A stretch of DNA of 62,130 nt from Clostridiales bacterium UBA1390 (GTDB lineage Bacteria > Bacillota > Clostridia > Lachnospirales > Bianqueaceae). The stretch is from NCBI GenBank assembly GCA_002305315.1, contig DBQQ01000044.1:1-62130 (forward strand), in the 5' to 3' direction. Below the pieces are notes generated by a model. The model made no database searches, was not told the origin of the DNA, and saw only the letters and a program-made list of their open reading frames with translations. Made by a program: the position numbers and the translations under genes. Shown here piece by piece: positions 9,303 through 16,965 of this stretch (its first letter is position 1; the number at the start of each line of letters is the position of its first letter).

Positions 9303-9968
9303 ATGCGTATACGATATATGAAAGAAGCGCCTCAGATCCTGGAGGAAGCCTCTTGGGTGGTCCCGGATGGCATGGCGCTGCAAGGCCATTGGAAAGAACA
9401 CTTTGATACGGAGGCTGGAGAACTCTGCCTGGAAATTGGCTGCGGAATGGGACGCTTTATCAGCCAGATGGCGGCGCAGCATCCGGAGCAGGGGTGGATT
9501 GGTCTGGAACGGATCAGCAGTGTCTTAGCAAGAGGGATCAAGCGTTTAGAAAAGAGTGAAGAAGCGCGGCCGAATCTTCGTTTTCTGCGGGGAGATGCCG
9601 TGGAGTTGAGGAATGTATTTGGACCGGGAGAGCTGGACCGTATCTATCTGAATTTCAGCGACCCGTGGCCCAAGGAGCGGCACGCGAAGCGGCGGCTGAC
9701 AGCGCCCTCGTATCTTGCGATTTACCGCGCCATCCTGCGGGAGGACGGTCTGTTGCAGATGAAGACGGATAATGAGATCTTGTTTGACTTCTCTTTAGAA
9801 CAGTTGCAGACGCAGGGATGGCAGGTGCTCCAGGAGAGTCGAGATCTGCACGGCGCCGGGATTCTGCCGGATAATGTGATGACAGAGTATGAAGAAAAGT
9901 TCGTGAAGCAAGGAAAGAAGATCTGCTTTTTGCAGGCGGTTCCACAGGCACTTGCAAAGGATTCATAA
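9303..9968 (+). CDS. trmB: tRNA (guanine-N7)-methyltransferase
   Basis: A 221-residue cytoplasmic enzyme that transfers a methyl group from S-adenosylmethionine to N7 of G46 in tRNA. Seen in sequence: the SAM-binding motif EIGCGMGRF near residues 43-51 and the family signature LNFSDPWPKERHAKRRL near 115-131, followed by MKTDNEILFDFS. Length is normal for the family. The start has AAGGGAG about 5 bases upstream. The gene stands directly behind tRNA-Phe and tRNA-Lys, and both have G46, so both are expected substrates. A terminator lies between, so co-transcription is not required. Confidence in the family is high. Confidence 0.96.
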   Translation: MRIRYMKEAPQILEEASWVVPDGMALQGHWKEHFDTEAGELCLEIGCGMGRFISQMAAQHPEQGWIGLERISSVLARGIKRLEKSEEARPNLRFLRGDAVELRNVFGPGELDRIYLNFSDPWPKERHAKRRLTAPSYLAIYRAILREDGLLQMKTDNEILFDFSLEQLQTQGWQVLQESRDLHGAGILPDNVMTEYEEKFVKQGKKICFLQAVPQALAKDS

Positions 9969-9976
9969 AAATCACC

Positions 9977-10005
9977 TTGTTTGTCCCGCGTGCATATGAT
10001 ATGAT
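9977..10005 (+). promoter_or_regulatory. Promoter for the small gene / nucleoside hydrolase operon
   Basis: TTGTTT at 9977-9982, a 17-base spacer and TATGAT at 10000-10005, 28 bases before the ATG at 10034 and 15 bases before its AGGAGG site. Confidence 0.6.
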
Positions 10006-10033
10006 AAAAGATGTCCACAGGAGGAAGATACCG

Positions 10034-10309
10034 ATGGAACGGATCATTCATCTGTACCGGGCAGGGCATGAGGTGGGCGCTTACAGCTGGTCGCGTCTGC
10101 CGCTTCGAGAAGAGGCCATATTGGCGAGAAGCCAGGATCTGTTTGGCCATAGAAAGCCCTGTGCCAGGCAGCGAAGGGCGATTCGGACAGCGCTTCTGCT
10201 TGAACTCGAGCGTGCGTTAGCATCCAGTGCGAATGGCAGACCGCCGCTCCTATGGAAGCGATACGTACAGGCGCCAGACTGCGACAGAATCCGATGGGGA
10301 CAAAAATAA
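10034..10309 (+). CDS. Small arginine-rich protein of unknown function
   Basis: A 91-residue product, MERIIHLYRAGHEVGAYSWS..., rich in Arg, Ala and Leu and without a signal peptide or membrane segment. An in-frame ATG at 9977 would lie inside the promoter, so the start at 10034 is chosen: AGGAGG at 10019-10024 is 9 bases upstream. A promoter just before it and the stop 25 bases before the nucleoside hydrolase start make it the likely first gene of that operon. I do not recognise a family. A non-coding leader that happens to be open is the alternative. Confidence 0.5.
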   Translation: MERIIHLYRAGHEVGAYSWSRLPLREEAILARSQDLFGHRKPCARQRRAIRTALLLELERALASSANGRPPLLWKRYVQAPDCDRIRWGQK

Positions 10310-10334
10310 ACAAAAGAATAGGGGGACACAAAGG

Positions 10335-11249
10335 ATGAATTACGATCAGTACCAGTATCCGATGCCGGAAGAAAAGAAGGTGCGGGTCATCACGGATACG
10401 GATGCCGCGAATGAAGGAGACGACCAGTTTGCCATCGTGCATACGCTCCTGTCTTCTAAATTTGAGAACGTAGCCATGATCGCGGCCCACTTTGGCACAC
10501 GTCACGATCATACGATGCAGGAAAGCTATGAGGAACTGGAGAGAATCTTCGGAAAAATGGGGATGGATCCTGCGGGTGTGGTGCTTCATGGTGCTCCGCA
10601 TGCGCTGCCGGATGAGAATACGCCGGTGGATTCCGAAGGAGCCAGGAAGATCATAGAAGAAGCGATGAAGGAGGATTCCCGGCATCTATATGTGACATTT
10701 CTGGGGCCTTTAACCGATTTGGCCTCGGCCTATCTCATGGAACCGGCGATTGCGGGCCGGCTGACAGCCATCTGGATTGGCGGCGGCACGTATCCGATCG
10801 GCGCGCCAGAGTTTAACCTGGGGAATGATGTCCATGCGGTCAACGTGGTGATGGGATCCGGGATTGAGTTATGGCAGGTGCCCAAGAATGTGTATGAGAT
10901 GATGCCAGTCTCGATGGCAGAACTGGAATATCGGGTAAGCCGATGCGGTGAGATCGGGAAGTATCTGTTTGATCAGCTTGTTGCATGTTCGCTGAAGCCC
11001 AGTTCGCTTCATAGTGCGTTTCGCACGGGGGAAACCTGGGTGTTGGGCGATTCACCGGCTCCGGGTCTGATTCTCTACGAGCATCGGTGGGAGTATGATC
11101 TCATCCCGGCACCGCGTATCAGTCCGGAGATGACCTACATTCCGGGAACGGGAGAGAGGAAGATTCGTGTGTACCGCCGTATTGATTCGCGGTTGATCCT
11201 GGAGGACATGTACTGTAAGTTGGCTCTATTTGCTGAAAAGCACAAATAA
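10335..11249 (+). CDS. Inosine-uridine preferring nucleoside hydrolase family protein
   Basis: A 304-residue cytoplasmic hydrolase of the IunH family, which splits N-glycosidic bonds of nucleosides to base plus ribose. The N-terminal calcium-binding signature appears as DTDAANEGDDQFA (about residues 19-31) in place of the usual DTDPGxDDAxA. Later PLTDLASAYL, IGGG and EFNLGNDVHAVNVV match the conserved core. An upstream in-frame ATG at 10227 would overlap the small gene; the ATG at 10335 is used because AGGGGGA lies about 9 bases before it. The longer aspartate loop hints at an unusual substrate. The DUF3048 lipoprotein follows after 18 bases. Confidence 0.85.
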   Translation: MNYDQYQYPMPEEKKVRVITDTDAANEGDDQFAIVHTLLSSKFENVAMIAAHFGTRHDHTMQESYEELERIFGKMGMDPAGVVLHGAPHALPDENTPVDSEGARKIIEEAMKEDSRHLYVTFLGPLTDLASAYLMEPAIAGRLTAIWIGGGTYPIGAPEFNLGNDVHAVNVVMGSGIELWQVPKNVYEMMPVSMAELEYRVSRCGEIGKYLFDQLVACSLKPSSLHSAFRTGETWVLGDSPAPGLILYEHRWEYDLIPAPRISPEMTYIPGTGERKIRVYRRIDSRLILEDMYCKLALFAEKHK

Positions 11250-11267
11250 GAAAGGTTGTGACAGATC

Positions 11268-12425
11268 ATGAGTAAAAGACGCTTGACAGCAGTCTTGATG
11301 GCGGTCGTGATGCTTTTGGTGGCATCCTGCGGTAGCGGAGATCAGAGTTCATCCGCGGCGCAGGAGAGCAGCGTGGCACAAGGGACGTCCAGGCAGGAAG
11401 AAGAATCGTCCGTGCCGGCGGAAAGCGCGGCTACGGATTCTTCCGAAGCATCGTCTGTGCCAGAGGAGAGCAGCGAAGAAGAGAGTGTACCCGTAGTAGA
11501 ACAGACGGGCAATCTCAACCCGCTGACGGGGTTGATGACCCTGAGCGATGAGGCGGTTGGCAAGCGTCCTGTCGCAATCGTGATCAACAATATCAAAGAT
11601 TCGCTGCCGCAGTATGGTATCGCGGGAGCAGATATTATCTTCGAAATGGTAGCGGAAGCGGGAATTACGCGGCTATTAGGCGTGTGGGGAGATTACACGC
11701 AGATTCCAGATGTTTGTTCGGTCAGAAGTTCTCGGCCTTATTTTGTAGATTTGGCAGCAGGTTTTGATGCGCTTTATATCCATGTAGGCGGTTCCCAAGC
11801 GGGATTAGACCGTATAGAAGAACTGGGACTGGACAATTTTGACGGCCGATATACGGATCCGGACATCTTTGATAGGGATCCCAATCGTCTGGGCGTATAC
11901 GCCTATGAGCATACGATGTATGTGAAAGGCCAAAATATTCCGGCGCAGATGGAAGCCTACGGGATGCGGACGGATCTGGGAGAGAACTACCAAGACACAG
12001 CATTTTTATTCAATGATCCTGCGCATCCGGTCTCCAATACAGAGGAAGCTTGTGAGAAGATCACGATCCATTTTTCTGACGCGTATTATAGCACCTTCAC
12101 GTATAATGCAAGCGATCGGCTGTATTATAAGGAGCATAGCGGAGAACCGCATATGGTGCAGGATACGGGAACGCAGTTGGCTTTCACGAATGTGTTGGTT
12201 CTGGAGAGCGAGATTTCCTCCTTGGACGGATATCGGATGAGTATCAATACAGAAAGTGGTACAGGTTATTATATTTCCAATGGGGTACTGCAGGAGATTC
12301 GCTGGAGCAAAGCCACGCCCTATGATCGGATTCAAATCACGGATGAGGATGGAAATGAAGTCGCGCTCAATGCGGGGAAGACCTATGTAGGGATCACAGA
12401 GTATGACTCGGAGACCTTCGGATGA
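11268..12425 (+). CDS. DUF3048 (YerB-like) lipoprotein
   Basis: A 385-residue lipoprotein: signal peptide and lipobox VASC (about residues 18-25), a Ser/Glu-rich linker to about residue 80, then a DUF3048 region opening NLNPLTGL and continuing with RPVAIVINN, FEMVAEAGITRL and SVRSSRPYFVDLA. YerB of Bacillus is the family's reference member; its biochemical role is not settled. Anchored on the outside of the membrane. It sits 18 bases after the nucleoside hydrolase and 10 bases before the next gene, so all are probably one operon. The Ser/Glu linker is typical of wall-spanning tethers. Confidence 0.88.
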   Translation: MSKRRLTAVLMAVVMLLVASCGSGDQSSSAAQESSVAQGTSRQEEESSVPAESAATDSSEASSVPEESSEEESVPVVEQTGNLNPLTGLMTLSDEAVGKRPVAIVINNIKDSLPQYGIAGADIIFEMVAEAGITRLLGVWGDYTQIPDVCSVRSSRPYFVDLAAGFDALYIHVGGSQAGLDRIEELGLDNFDGRYTDPDIFDRDPNRLGVYAYEHTMYVKGQNIPAQMEAYGMRTDLGENYQDTAFLFNDPAHPVSNTEEACEKITIHFSDAYYSTFTYNASDRLYYKEHSGEPHMVQDTGTQLAFTNVLVLESEISSLDGYRMSINTESGTGYYISNGVLQEIRWSKATPYDRIQITDEDGNEVALNAGKTYVGITEYDSETFG

Positions 12426-12435
12426 AGAGGCTCTC

Positions 12436-13170
12436 ATGAAAAAAGAAAAAGTCATGTCTATAGAGCGCAGCCGGTTTTGCCATCGGGTGTATCTGGGTTT
12501 CTTGTGGGGATGGGGTCTTTTGACCGTTTTGCTGGTTGCCTATGGTGCATATGCGGTATTAGCGGCGCTGATACCAGTGGAGGAGCTCTCCACAGGGCTC
12601 ACCGATACAGGGATGAAAGTGGGGTTATCCTCTCTCCCAATCAATCTGGGACGAGGGATCCCCTACTGGGCGATTCCTCGAAGCGGGGACCTGGCCAGCG
12701 CGGCGAACTGGATCTGGTTCTGGAATATTCTATGCGTCATGCTGTGGGAGATCCTGCCTATATGGCTTCTGCTGTTTTGGGGAAAGGGCTTTTTCAGAGA
12801 GTGTACGCCAGCCGTATATATTGAGCAGAAACGGGAAGAAGTCGAAGAGTCAGGAGACGGACCCAGTGCGATCGGCGTCATTGGTTGGGAACCGATGGAG
12901 CAGATCTGGAATCGAAAAAACAGCCGACGTCTGAGGGCGGCGGGTTGTATGCTGCTGGTAGTTGGGCTTTGTAAGCGGACAGTATGGCTATTGACACTTT
13001 CTCTGGGAGTATATGGCACATGGGATTTTAGCTGGAATCAGGATATGATCGAGTTTACAACCTGCGCCATGGGAATTTTATTGCTATTGTTGGCAGGGTT
13101 CTGGAAAAAACAGGAGCAGCAAGAGAGGCTCTGTGTGAAGAGAATATCGGATTCGGAATCCGAAGAATAA
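12436..13170 (+). CDS. Four-segment membrane protein, DUF2975-like
   Basis: A 244-residue integral membrane protein. An ATG at 12403 overlaps the previous gene; the ATG at 12436 is preferred, with GAAGAGG at 12424-12430. Hydrophobic segments lie at about residues 18-45, 95-120, 168-195 and 205-225. The segment NSRRLRAAGCMLLVVGL before the third helix resembles the DUF2975 pattern (often paired with a small Cro-like regulator), but no such regulator is adjacent, so the family call is tentative. A strong terminator 18 bases after the stop ends the operon. Confidence 0.7.
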   Translation: MKKEKVMSIERSRFCHRVYLGFLWGWGLLTVLLVAYGAYAVLAALIPVEELSTGLTDTGMKVGLSSLPINLGRGIPYWAIPRSGDLASAANWIWFWNILCVMLWEILPIWLLLFWGKGFFRECTPAVYIEQKREEVEESGDGPSAIGVIGWEPMEQIWNRKNSRRLRAAGCMLLVVGLCKRTVWLLTLSLGVYGTWDFSWNQDMIEFTTCAMGILLLLLAGFWKKQEQQERLCVKRISDSESEE

Positions 13171-13188
13171 TGGTGCATACAGATAATG

Positions 13189-13222
13189 AAAGAGGCTGAC
13201 GCATTGACGCGTCAGCCTCTTT
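13189..13222. terminator. Bidirectional terminator between convergent genes
   Basis: Perfect 12-bp stem AGAGGCTGACGC / GCGTCAGCCTCT (13191-13202 with 13209-13220) and a 6-base loop, extended by AA/TT on both sides. It lies between the converging genes ending at 13170 and 13269 and can serve both strands. Confidence 0.85.
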
Positions 13223-13268
13223 CGTTGTGACCCCTTATATCTATCGGTTATTATGAAATGAAAATGAT

Positions 13269-14558
13269 TTAGAACTGTACCAGATCGCGAATCTTGATAG
13301 CCTGGCCAGAAGCGATGGACTTGTTAGCTGCAACGCCTGTCAGGATGGACATAGCACCATCAACGTAGCCAGCTGCTCTCTTGAACGGATCTTCCGGAGG
13401 ATTCTCGCCGAAGATGTCTTCCAGCATGACGTTGTCGCCGCCGCCATGTCCGCCAACACCTCTTTCGACTTCTACCTCATACGGAGTTCCCCACATCGGG
13501 CAGACACGAATCGTCGCAGACTTCAGCGCACCCTCGTTATTGCGGTCACCGCCAGCGTTGATATAGGACTGCTCTACCTGCTGATACTCGATCCGGCCCT
13601 TAGAACCGGTGAAGGTAACAACAAAACCTTCCCAAGGACAGTAGGAATTCAGAGAATAGGACATCTGCGCACCATTCTTATACTCTACTAATACGCTCAT
13701 CGTATCCTCGATGCTGATATCATCACCGAATACGCTGCGGTCACGCAAATAGCCGCTGTCGGCTTCCGCGTTCAGATACAGACCTTCCATGCGTCCGCCA
13801 TCCTTCAGGTTGATCGCGAAGGGATCGTTCTTAGCGGCTTCACTGCCATAGCAACGATAATAGAACTCACGTACGCCACGGCGCTCCGCGTTTTCCTTAC
13901 CATAGAAATTACGCTTACCAAAAGCGAAGACAGTCTCCGGAGAGGTTCCCAGCCAGAAGTTCACCAGATCAAAGTGATGGGTGGACTTATGTACCAGCAG
14001 ACCACCACTGTTGGTCTTATTTCTGTGCCAACGACGATAGTAGTCAGCACCATGCTTGGTATTCAGCAGCCACTCAAAGTGTACGGAGAATACCTCACCG
14101 ATGGTATCATTCATGATCAGCTCACGAATCTTCGTATTTGTGGGAGAATACCGATAGTTGAAAGTGACTCGCAGGTTGCGGCCCGTACGCTTCTGCGTAT
14201 CAATGATAGCCTGCGCCTTCTTCTCGTCAATGGTCATGGGCTTCTCGGTGATGACATCGCATCCCAGCTCCATGGCACGGATGATGTACTGATGATGAGT
14301 ACGGTCAATCGAGGTCACGATCACGATATCCGGCTTCGTCTCTTCGATCATCTTATCGAACTCCGTATAATTATAAGTAGGAACCGCATGGTATCCATAA
14401 TCTTCGACAATCGTCTTGTTAGCGAAATCCATACGGGTCTGACTCAGGTCACAGAAACCTACCAGCTCGGAAGTCTCCTTATAGGTGGTTGTGATGGCCT
14501 CATAATACATTCTGGCACGTCCGCCAGTACCGACTTGTGCATAACGTTTTTTAGCCAT
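13269..14558 (-). CDS. Gfo/Idh/MocA family oxidoreductase
   Basis: A 429-residue NAD(P)-dependent dehydrogenase of the family that acts on sugars, sugar acids or inositols. Seen: an N-terminal Rossmann segment AQVGTGGRARM, the VTSIDRTHHQYI segment, the catalytic-type EKP motif (CDVITEKPMTID) and the C-terminal domain with GGLLVHKSTHHFDLVNFWLG. The reading frame runs upstream to 14672, but the ATG at 14558 has AAAGGAG at the right distance and the family's normal N-terminus. The frame upstream of it overlaps the promoter, which supports this start. Substrate is unknown; its position beside pectin genes suggests a uronic-acid or deoxy-sugar step. Confidence 0.9.
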   Translation of the reverse strand: MAKKRYAQVGTGGRARMYYEAITTTYKETSELVGFCDLSQTRMDFANKTIVEDYGYHAVPTYNYTEFDKMIEETKPDIVIVTSIDRTHHQYIIRAMELGCDVITEKPMTIDEKKAQAIIDTQKRTGRNLRVTFNYRYSPTNTKIRELIMNDTIGEVFSVHFEWLLNTKHGADYYRRWHRNKTNSGGLLVHKSTHHFDLVNFWLGTSPETVFAFGKRNFYGKENAERRGVREFYYRCYGSEAAKNDPFAINLKDGGRMEGLYLNAEADSGYLRDRSVFGDDISIEDTMSVLVEYKNGAQMSYSLNSYCPWEGFVVTFTGSKGRIEYQQVEQSYINAGGDRNNEGALKSATIRVCPMWGTPYEVEVERGVGGHGGGDNVMLEDIFGENPPEDPFKRAAGYVDGAMSILTGVAANKSIASGQAIKIRDLVQF

Positions 14559-14624
14559 ATTGCTTTTTCGCTCCTTTAGAAAAGATTGATGATTTGCGCC
14601 AATATTATGCATTTGGACATTTTC

Positions 14625-14653
14625 AGTATACGCAAAGCGCGTCCTTTTGTCAA
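14625..14653 (-). promoter_or_regulatory. Promoter of the oxidoreductase gene
   Basis: On the minus strand TTGACA (14648-14653), a 17-base spacer and TATACT (14625-14630), 67 bases before the start codon. Close to consensus. Confidence 0.8.
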
Positions 14654-14797
14654 TAGTTGCGGAAAGTCTCACAGCAAGATATGTTGTATGAGAAAAAAAC
14701 AGGGCAAGGAATGAGGAGTGATGTGGTGAATATCTGGGATTTCCTTAGAAATCTAATTTTGGGGAGTGGAAAAATCACGCTCGATATGGTATACTAA

Positions 14798-14982
14798 GCG
14801 TAGCATGACAGCTTTCAGGATCCAGGCAACTGAGCTACGCCTTGAGTTTGCCGCCAGAGGGCGTCAAACTCCGAAAGCTATTTGCGTATATGGATACTGG
14901 GCGTAGCATGACAGCTTTCAGAATCCGAGAGACGGAATGAAAGGGCGTTTAGTTCCGAGTAGAAAACAGTAGGATTCTGAAA
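14798..14982 (+). other. Structured, partly duplicated leader upstream of the HD/GH28 genes
   Basis: The 435-base gap 14559-14993 holds the minus-strand promoter and this element. A -10 like TATACT at 14790-14795 would start transcription close to 14800. A 21-base sequence, GCGTAGCATGACAGCTTTCAG, occurs at 14798-14818 and again at 14901-14921. In the first copy GCGTAGC (14798-14804) pairs with GCTACGC (14834-14840), while AGCTTTC (14810-14816) pairs with GAAAGCT (14873-14879). These pairings interleave, giving a possible pseudoknot around a hairpin with arms GAGTTTG/CAAACTC. In the second copy TTTCAGAATCC (14916-14926) pairs perfectly with GGATTCTGAAA (14972-14982). I do not recognise a known riboswitch class. 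Confidence 0.5.
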
Positions 14983-14993
14983 AAAGGACAAGA

Positions 14994-15509
14994 ATGGGGG
15001 GCATACAGTTGAGCAATGAGGAATTGATTATGGCCATGTGTCGTTACGAGGCAGGATGCCCTGAGCGGGTACAGCATTTTCTGAAGGTGTATGCTTTTTG
15101 TCAGGTGATTGGCCGGCAGGAGGGCATTCCCGCGCCTGTGCAGCAGATTTTGGAGACGGCGGCGATTGTACACGATATTGGGATACGTCCCAGTCTGAAG
15201 AAGTACGGCAGCAGCGCGGGCGCCTATCAACAGATCGAGGGGCCTGCGGAGGCGAAAAAGATGCTAGAAGAGCTGCATTATCCGGCGCAGATGATCGAAC
15301 GGGTTTCGTATCTGGTCGGACATCATCATACGTATCAGGATATACGGGGGCTGGACTATCAGATTCTCGTAGAGGCAGATTTTCTTGTCAATATGTTTGA
15401 AGAACATATGGATGCAGAACAGATCCGAGGCGTGCGGGAAAAGATTTTCCGCACCAGAACAGGGAAAGACCTGCTGGATCAGATGTTTTTGCGTCGGGTA
15501 GATGGATAA
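14994..15509 (+). CDS. HD-domain hydrolase
   Basis: A 171-residue HD-superfamily protein; such proteins are metal-dependent phosphohydrolases. Seen: a first histidine in ERVQHFLKVY (about residue 27), the HD pair in AAIVHDIG (H60, D61) and the later GHHH cluster near residue 106, the usual spacing of metal ligands. It is followed after 19 bases by the GH28 gene and probably shares its transcript. The start at 14994 has AAAAAGGA upstream; a TTG at 15009 after a G-run is the alternative. The substrate (nucleotide, sugar phosphate or second messenger) cannot be read from the sequence. Confidence 0.82.
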   Translation: MGGIQLSNEELIMAMCRYEAGCPERVQHFLKVYAFCQVIGRQEGIPAPVQQILETAAIVHDIGIRPSLKKYGSSAGAYQQIEGPAEAKKMLEELHYPAQMIERVSYLVGHHHTYQDIRGLDYQILVEADFLVNMFEEHMDAEQIRGVREKIFRTRTGKDLLDQMFLRRVDG

Positions 15510-15528
15510 TATAAAGGAGGATATGACA

Positions 15529-16941
15529 ATGCAGACACAATTTCCTAAGGTAGAACTCCCTCAGATTCCAGAGAGGATATATCGCATTGAGGATTATGGT
15601 GCGGTGAAAGGCGGAGAAGTATCGAATACGGAGGCCATTCGAAAGGCGATCGAGGCGGCGAATGAGGCCGGCGGTGGCCGCGTGGTGGTGGGCGCAGGCA
15701 TCTGGCTGACTGGCCCTGTGGAGCTTTTGAGCCATGTAGAGCTTCATGTGGAACAGGGCGGGCTGCTGCTCTTCCATAAGCATGACGAAGAATATCCGTT
15801 GGTACGCAGCAATTACGAGGGAGAGAGCCGGATTCGGGCGACATCGCCCATCCACGCGATGGATCAGACGGATATTGCGATCACGGGAAAGGGCGTGATC
15901 GACGGCAACGGGCAGTTATGGCGCATGGTGAAATCGATGAAGCTGACAGCCAAGCAGTGGGAAAAGCTGACGAAGAGCGGCGGCGTGGTAGAGGAAGGAA
16001 ACGATGGGCCGCATTGGTTCCCCTCGGAAGGCAGCTATCTGGGACATAAGGTGCCCAATGTGGATCCGGAGGATCCGGATTGGCAGGCGAAGGCCATGCA
16101 GTATTTCGACTATCATCGTCCCGTCATGGTGAATCTGATTCGCTGTAAGAGGGTATTGATTGAAGATATTACCCTGCAGAATTCTCCGGCATGGAACTTG
16201 CATCCGATTTTCTGTGAACACCTGACACTGCGTAACGCCATTATCCGGAATCCCTGGTACGCGCAGAACGGAGACGGACTGGATCTGGAGTCTTGCCGCT
16301 TCGTAGAGATTGATGGAACCAGTTTCGACGTGGGAGACGACGCCATCTGCATGAAGGCGGGCAAGAATGCACCGGCGCGGAAGATCCCGATTCCGACAGA
16401 GTATGTGACGATCCGCAATTGCGTGGTGTATCATGGCCATGGCGGTTTTGTTGTAGGCAGTGAGATGTCCAGAGGGGTGCGACATATTCTGGTCAGCAAC
16501 TGTCTGTTTATCGGCACGGACGTGGGAATCCGCTTCAAGAGCGCATTGGGACGCGGCGGCGTGGTCGAAGACATCACGTTGGATGGCATCAACATGGTCA
16601 ATATTGAGAATGAGGCCATCATCTTTACCATGGGGTATACGGATGCTTTCGACAAGAACAAGGCGCAGACGGATGATGTGCCGGAATTCAAGAACATCAC
16701 GATTCGCAACACGGTTTGCCGGGGCGCGGGACGTGCATTGCGGGTAGATGGCTTAGCGCAGTTGCCAATCCACGATATCACCTTGGAGAATGTGGAGCTG
16801 ACGGCTAAAACAGGCTTCTTCTGCCGGGAGGCGGAGAATATTCATTTCCAAAATGTGACGATAGTAGATGAAAGAGATCCCGAGCGGCGTCTGCATTACG
16901 ATCAGGCGACTTTCGCGGGAGGAGACGCATCGGAGTTCTAA
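15529..16941 (+). CDS. Glycoside hydrolase family 28 (polygalacturonase-like), cytoplasmic
   Basis: A 470-residue parallel beta-helix enzyme expected to hydrolyse galacturonic-acid linkages of pectin. Motifs in order: NSPAWNLHP (about 220), NGDGLDLESCR (about 246), VGDDAICMKAG with the paired Asp (about 267), GHGG (about 303) and RFK (about 335), matching the GH28 catalytic set. The ATG at 15529 lies 8 bases after AAAGGAGG (15513-15520); ATGs at 15502 and 15523 are worse placed. There is no signal peptide, so it should act inside the cell on imported oligosaccharides, as in many gut Firmicutes pectin loci. The AraC regulator follows 24 bases later. Confidence 0.93.
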   Translation: MQTQFPKVELPQIPERIYRIEDYGAVKGGEVSNTEAIRKAIEAANEAGGGRVVVGAGIWLTGPVELLSHVELHVEQGGLLLFHKHDEEYPLVRSNYEGESRIRATSPIHAMDQTDIAITGKGVIDGNGQLWRMVKSMKLTAKQWEKLTKSGGVVEEGNDGPHWFPSEGSYLGHKVPNVDPEDPDWQAKAMQYFDYHRPVMVNLIRCKRVLIEDITLQNSPAWNLHPIFCEHLTLRNAIIRNPWYAQNGDGLDLESCRFVEIDGTSFDVGDDAICMKAGKNAPARKIPIPTEYVTIRNCVVYHGHGGFVVGSEMSRGVRHILVSNCLFIGTDVGIRFKSALGRGGVVEDITLDGINMVNIENEAIIFTMGYTDAFDKNKAQTDDVPEFKNITIRNTVCRGAGRALRVDGLAQLPIHDITLENVELTAKTGFFCREAENIHFQNVTIVDERDPERRLHYDQATFAGGDASEF

Positions 16942-16965
16942 AAAAGATACAGGGGGCATAGCGGC

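Noticed and set aside
14798..14982. Known riboswitch (preQ1-II, ZTP, THF)
   Set aside because: The pseudoknot-like pairing recalled these classes, but none of their conserved core sequences is present.
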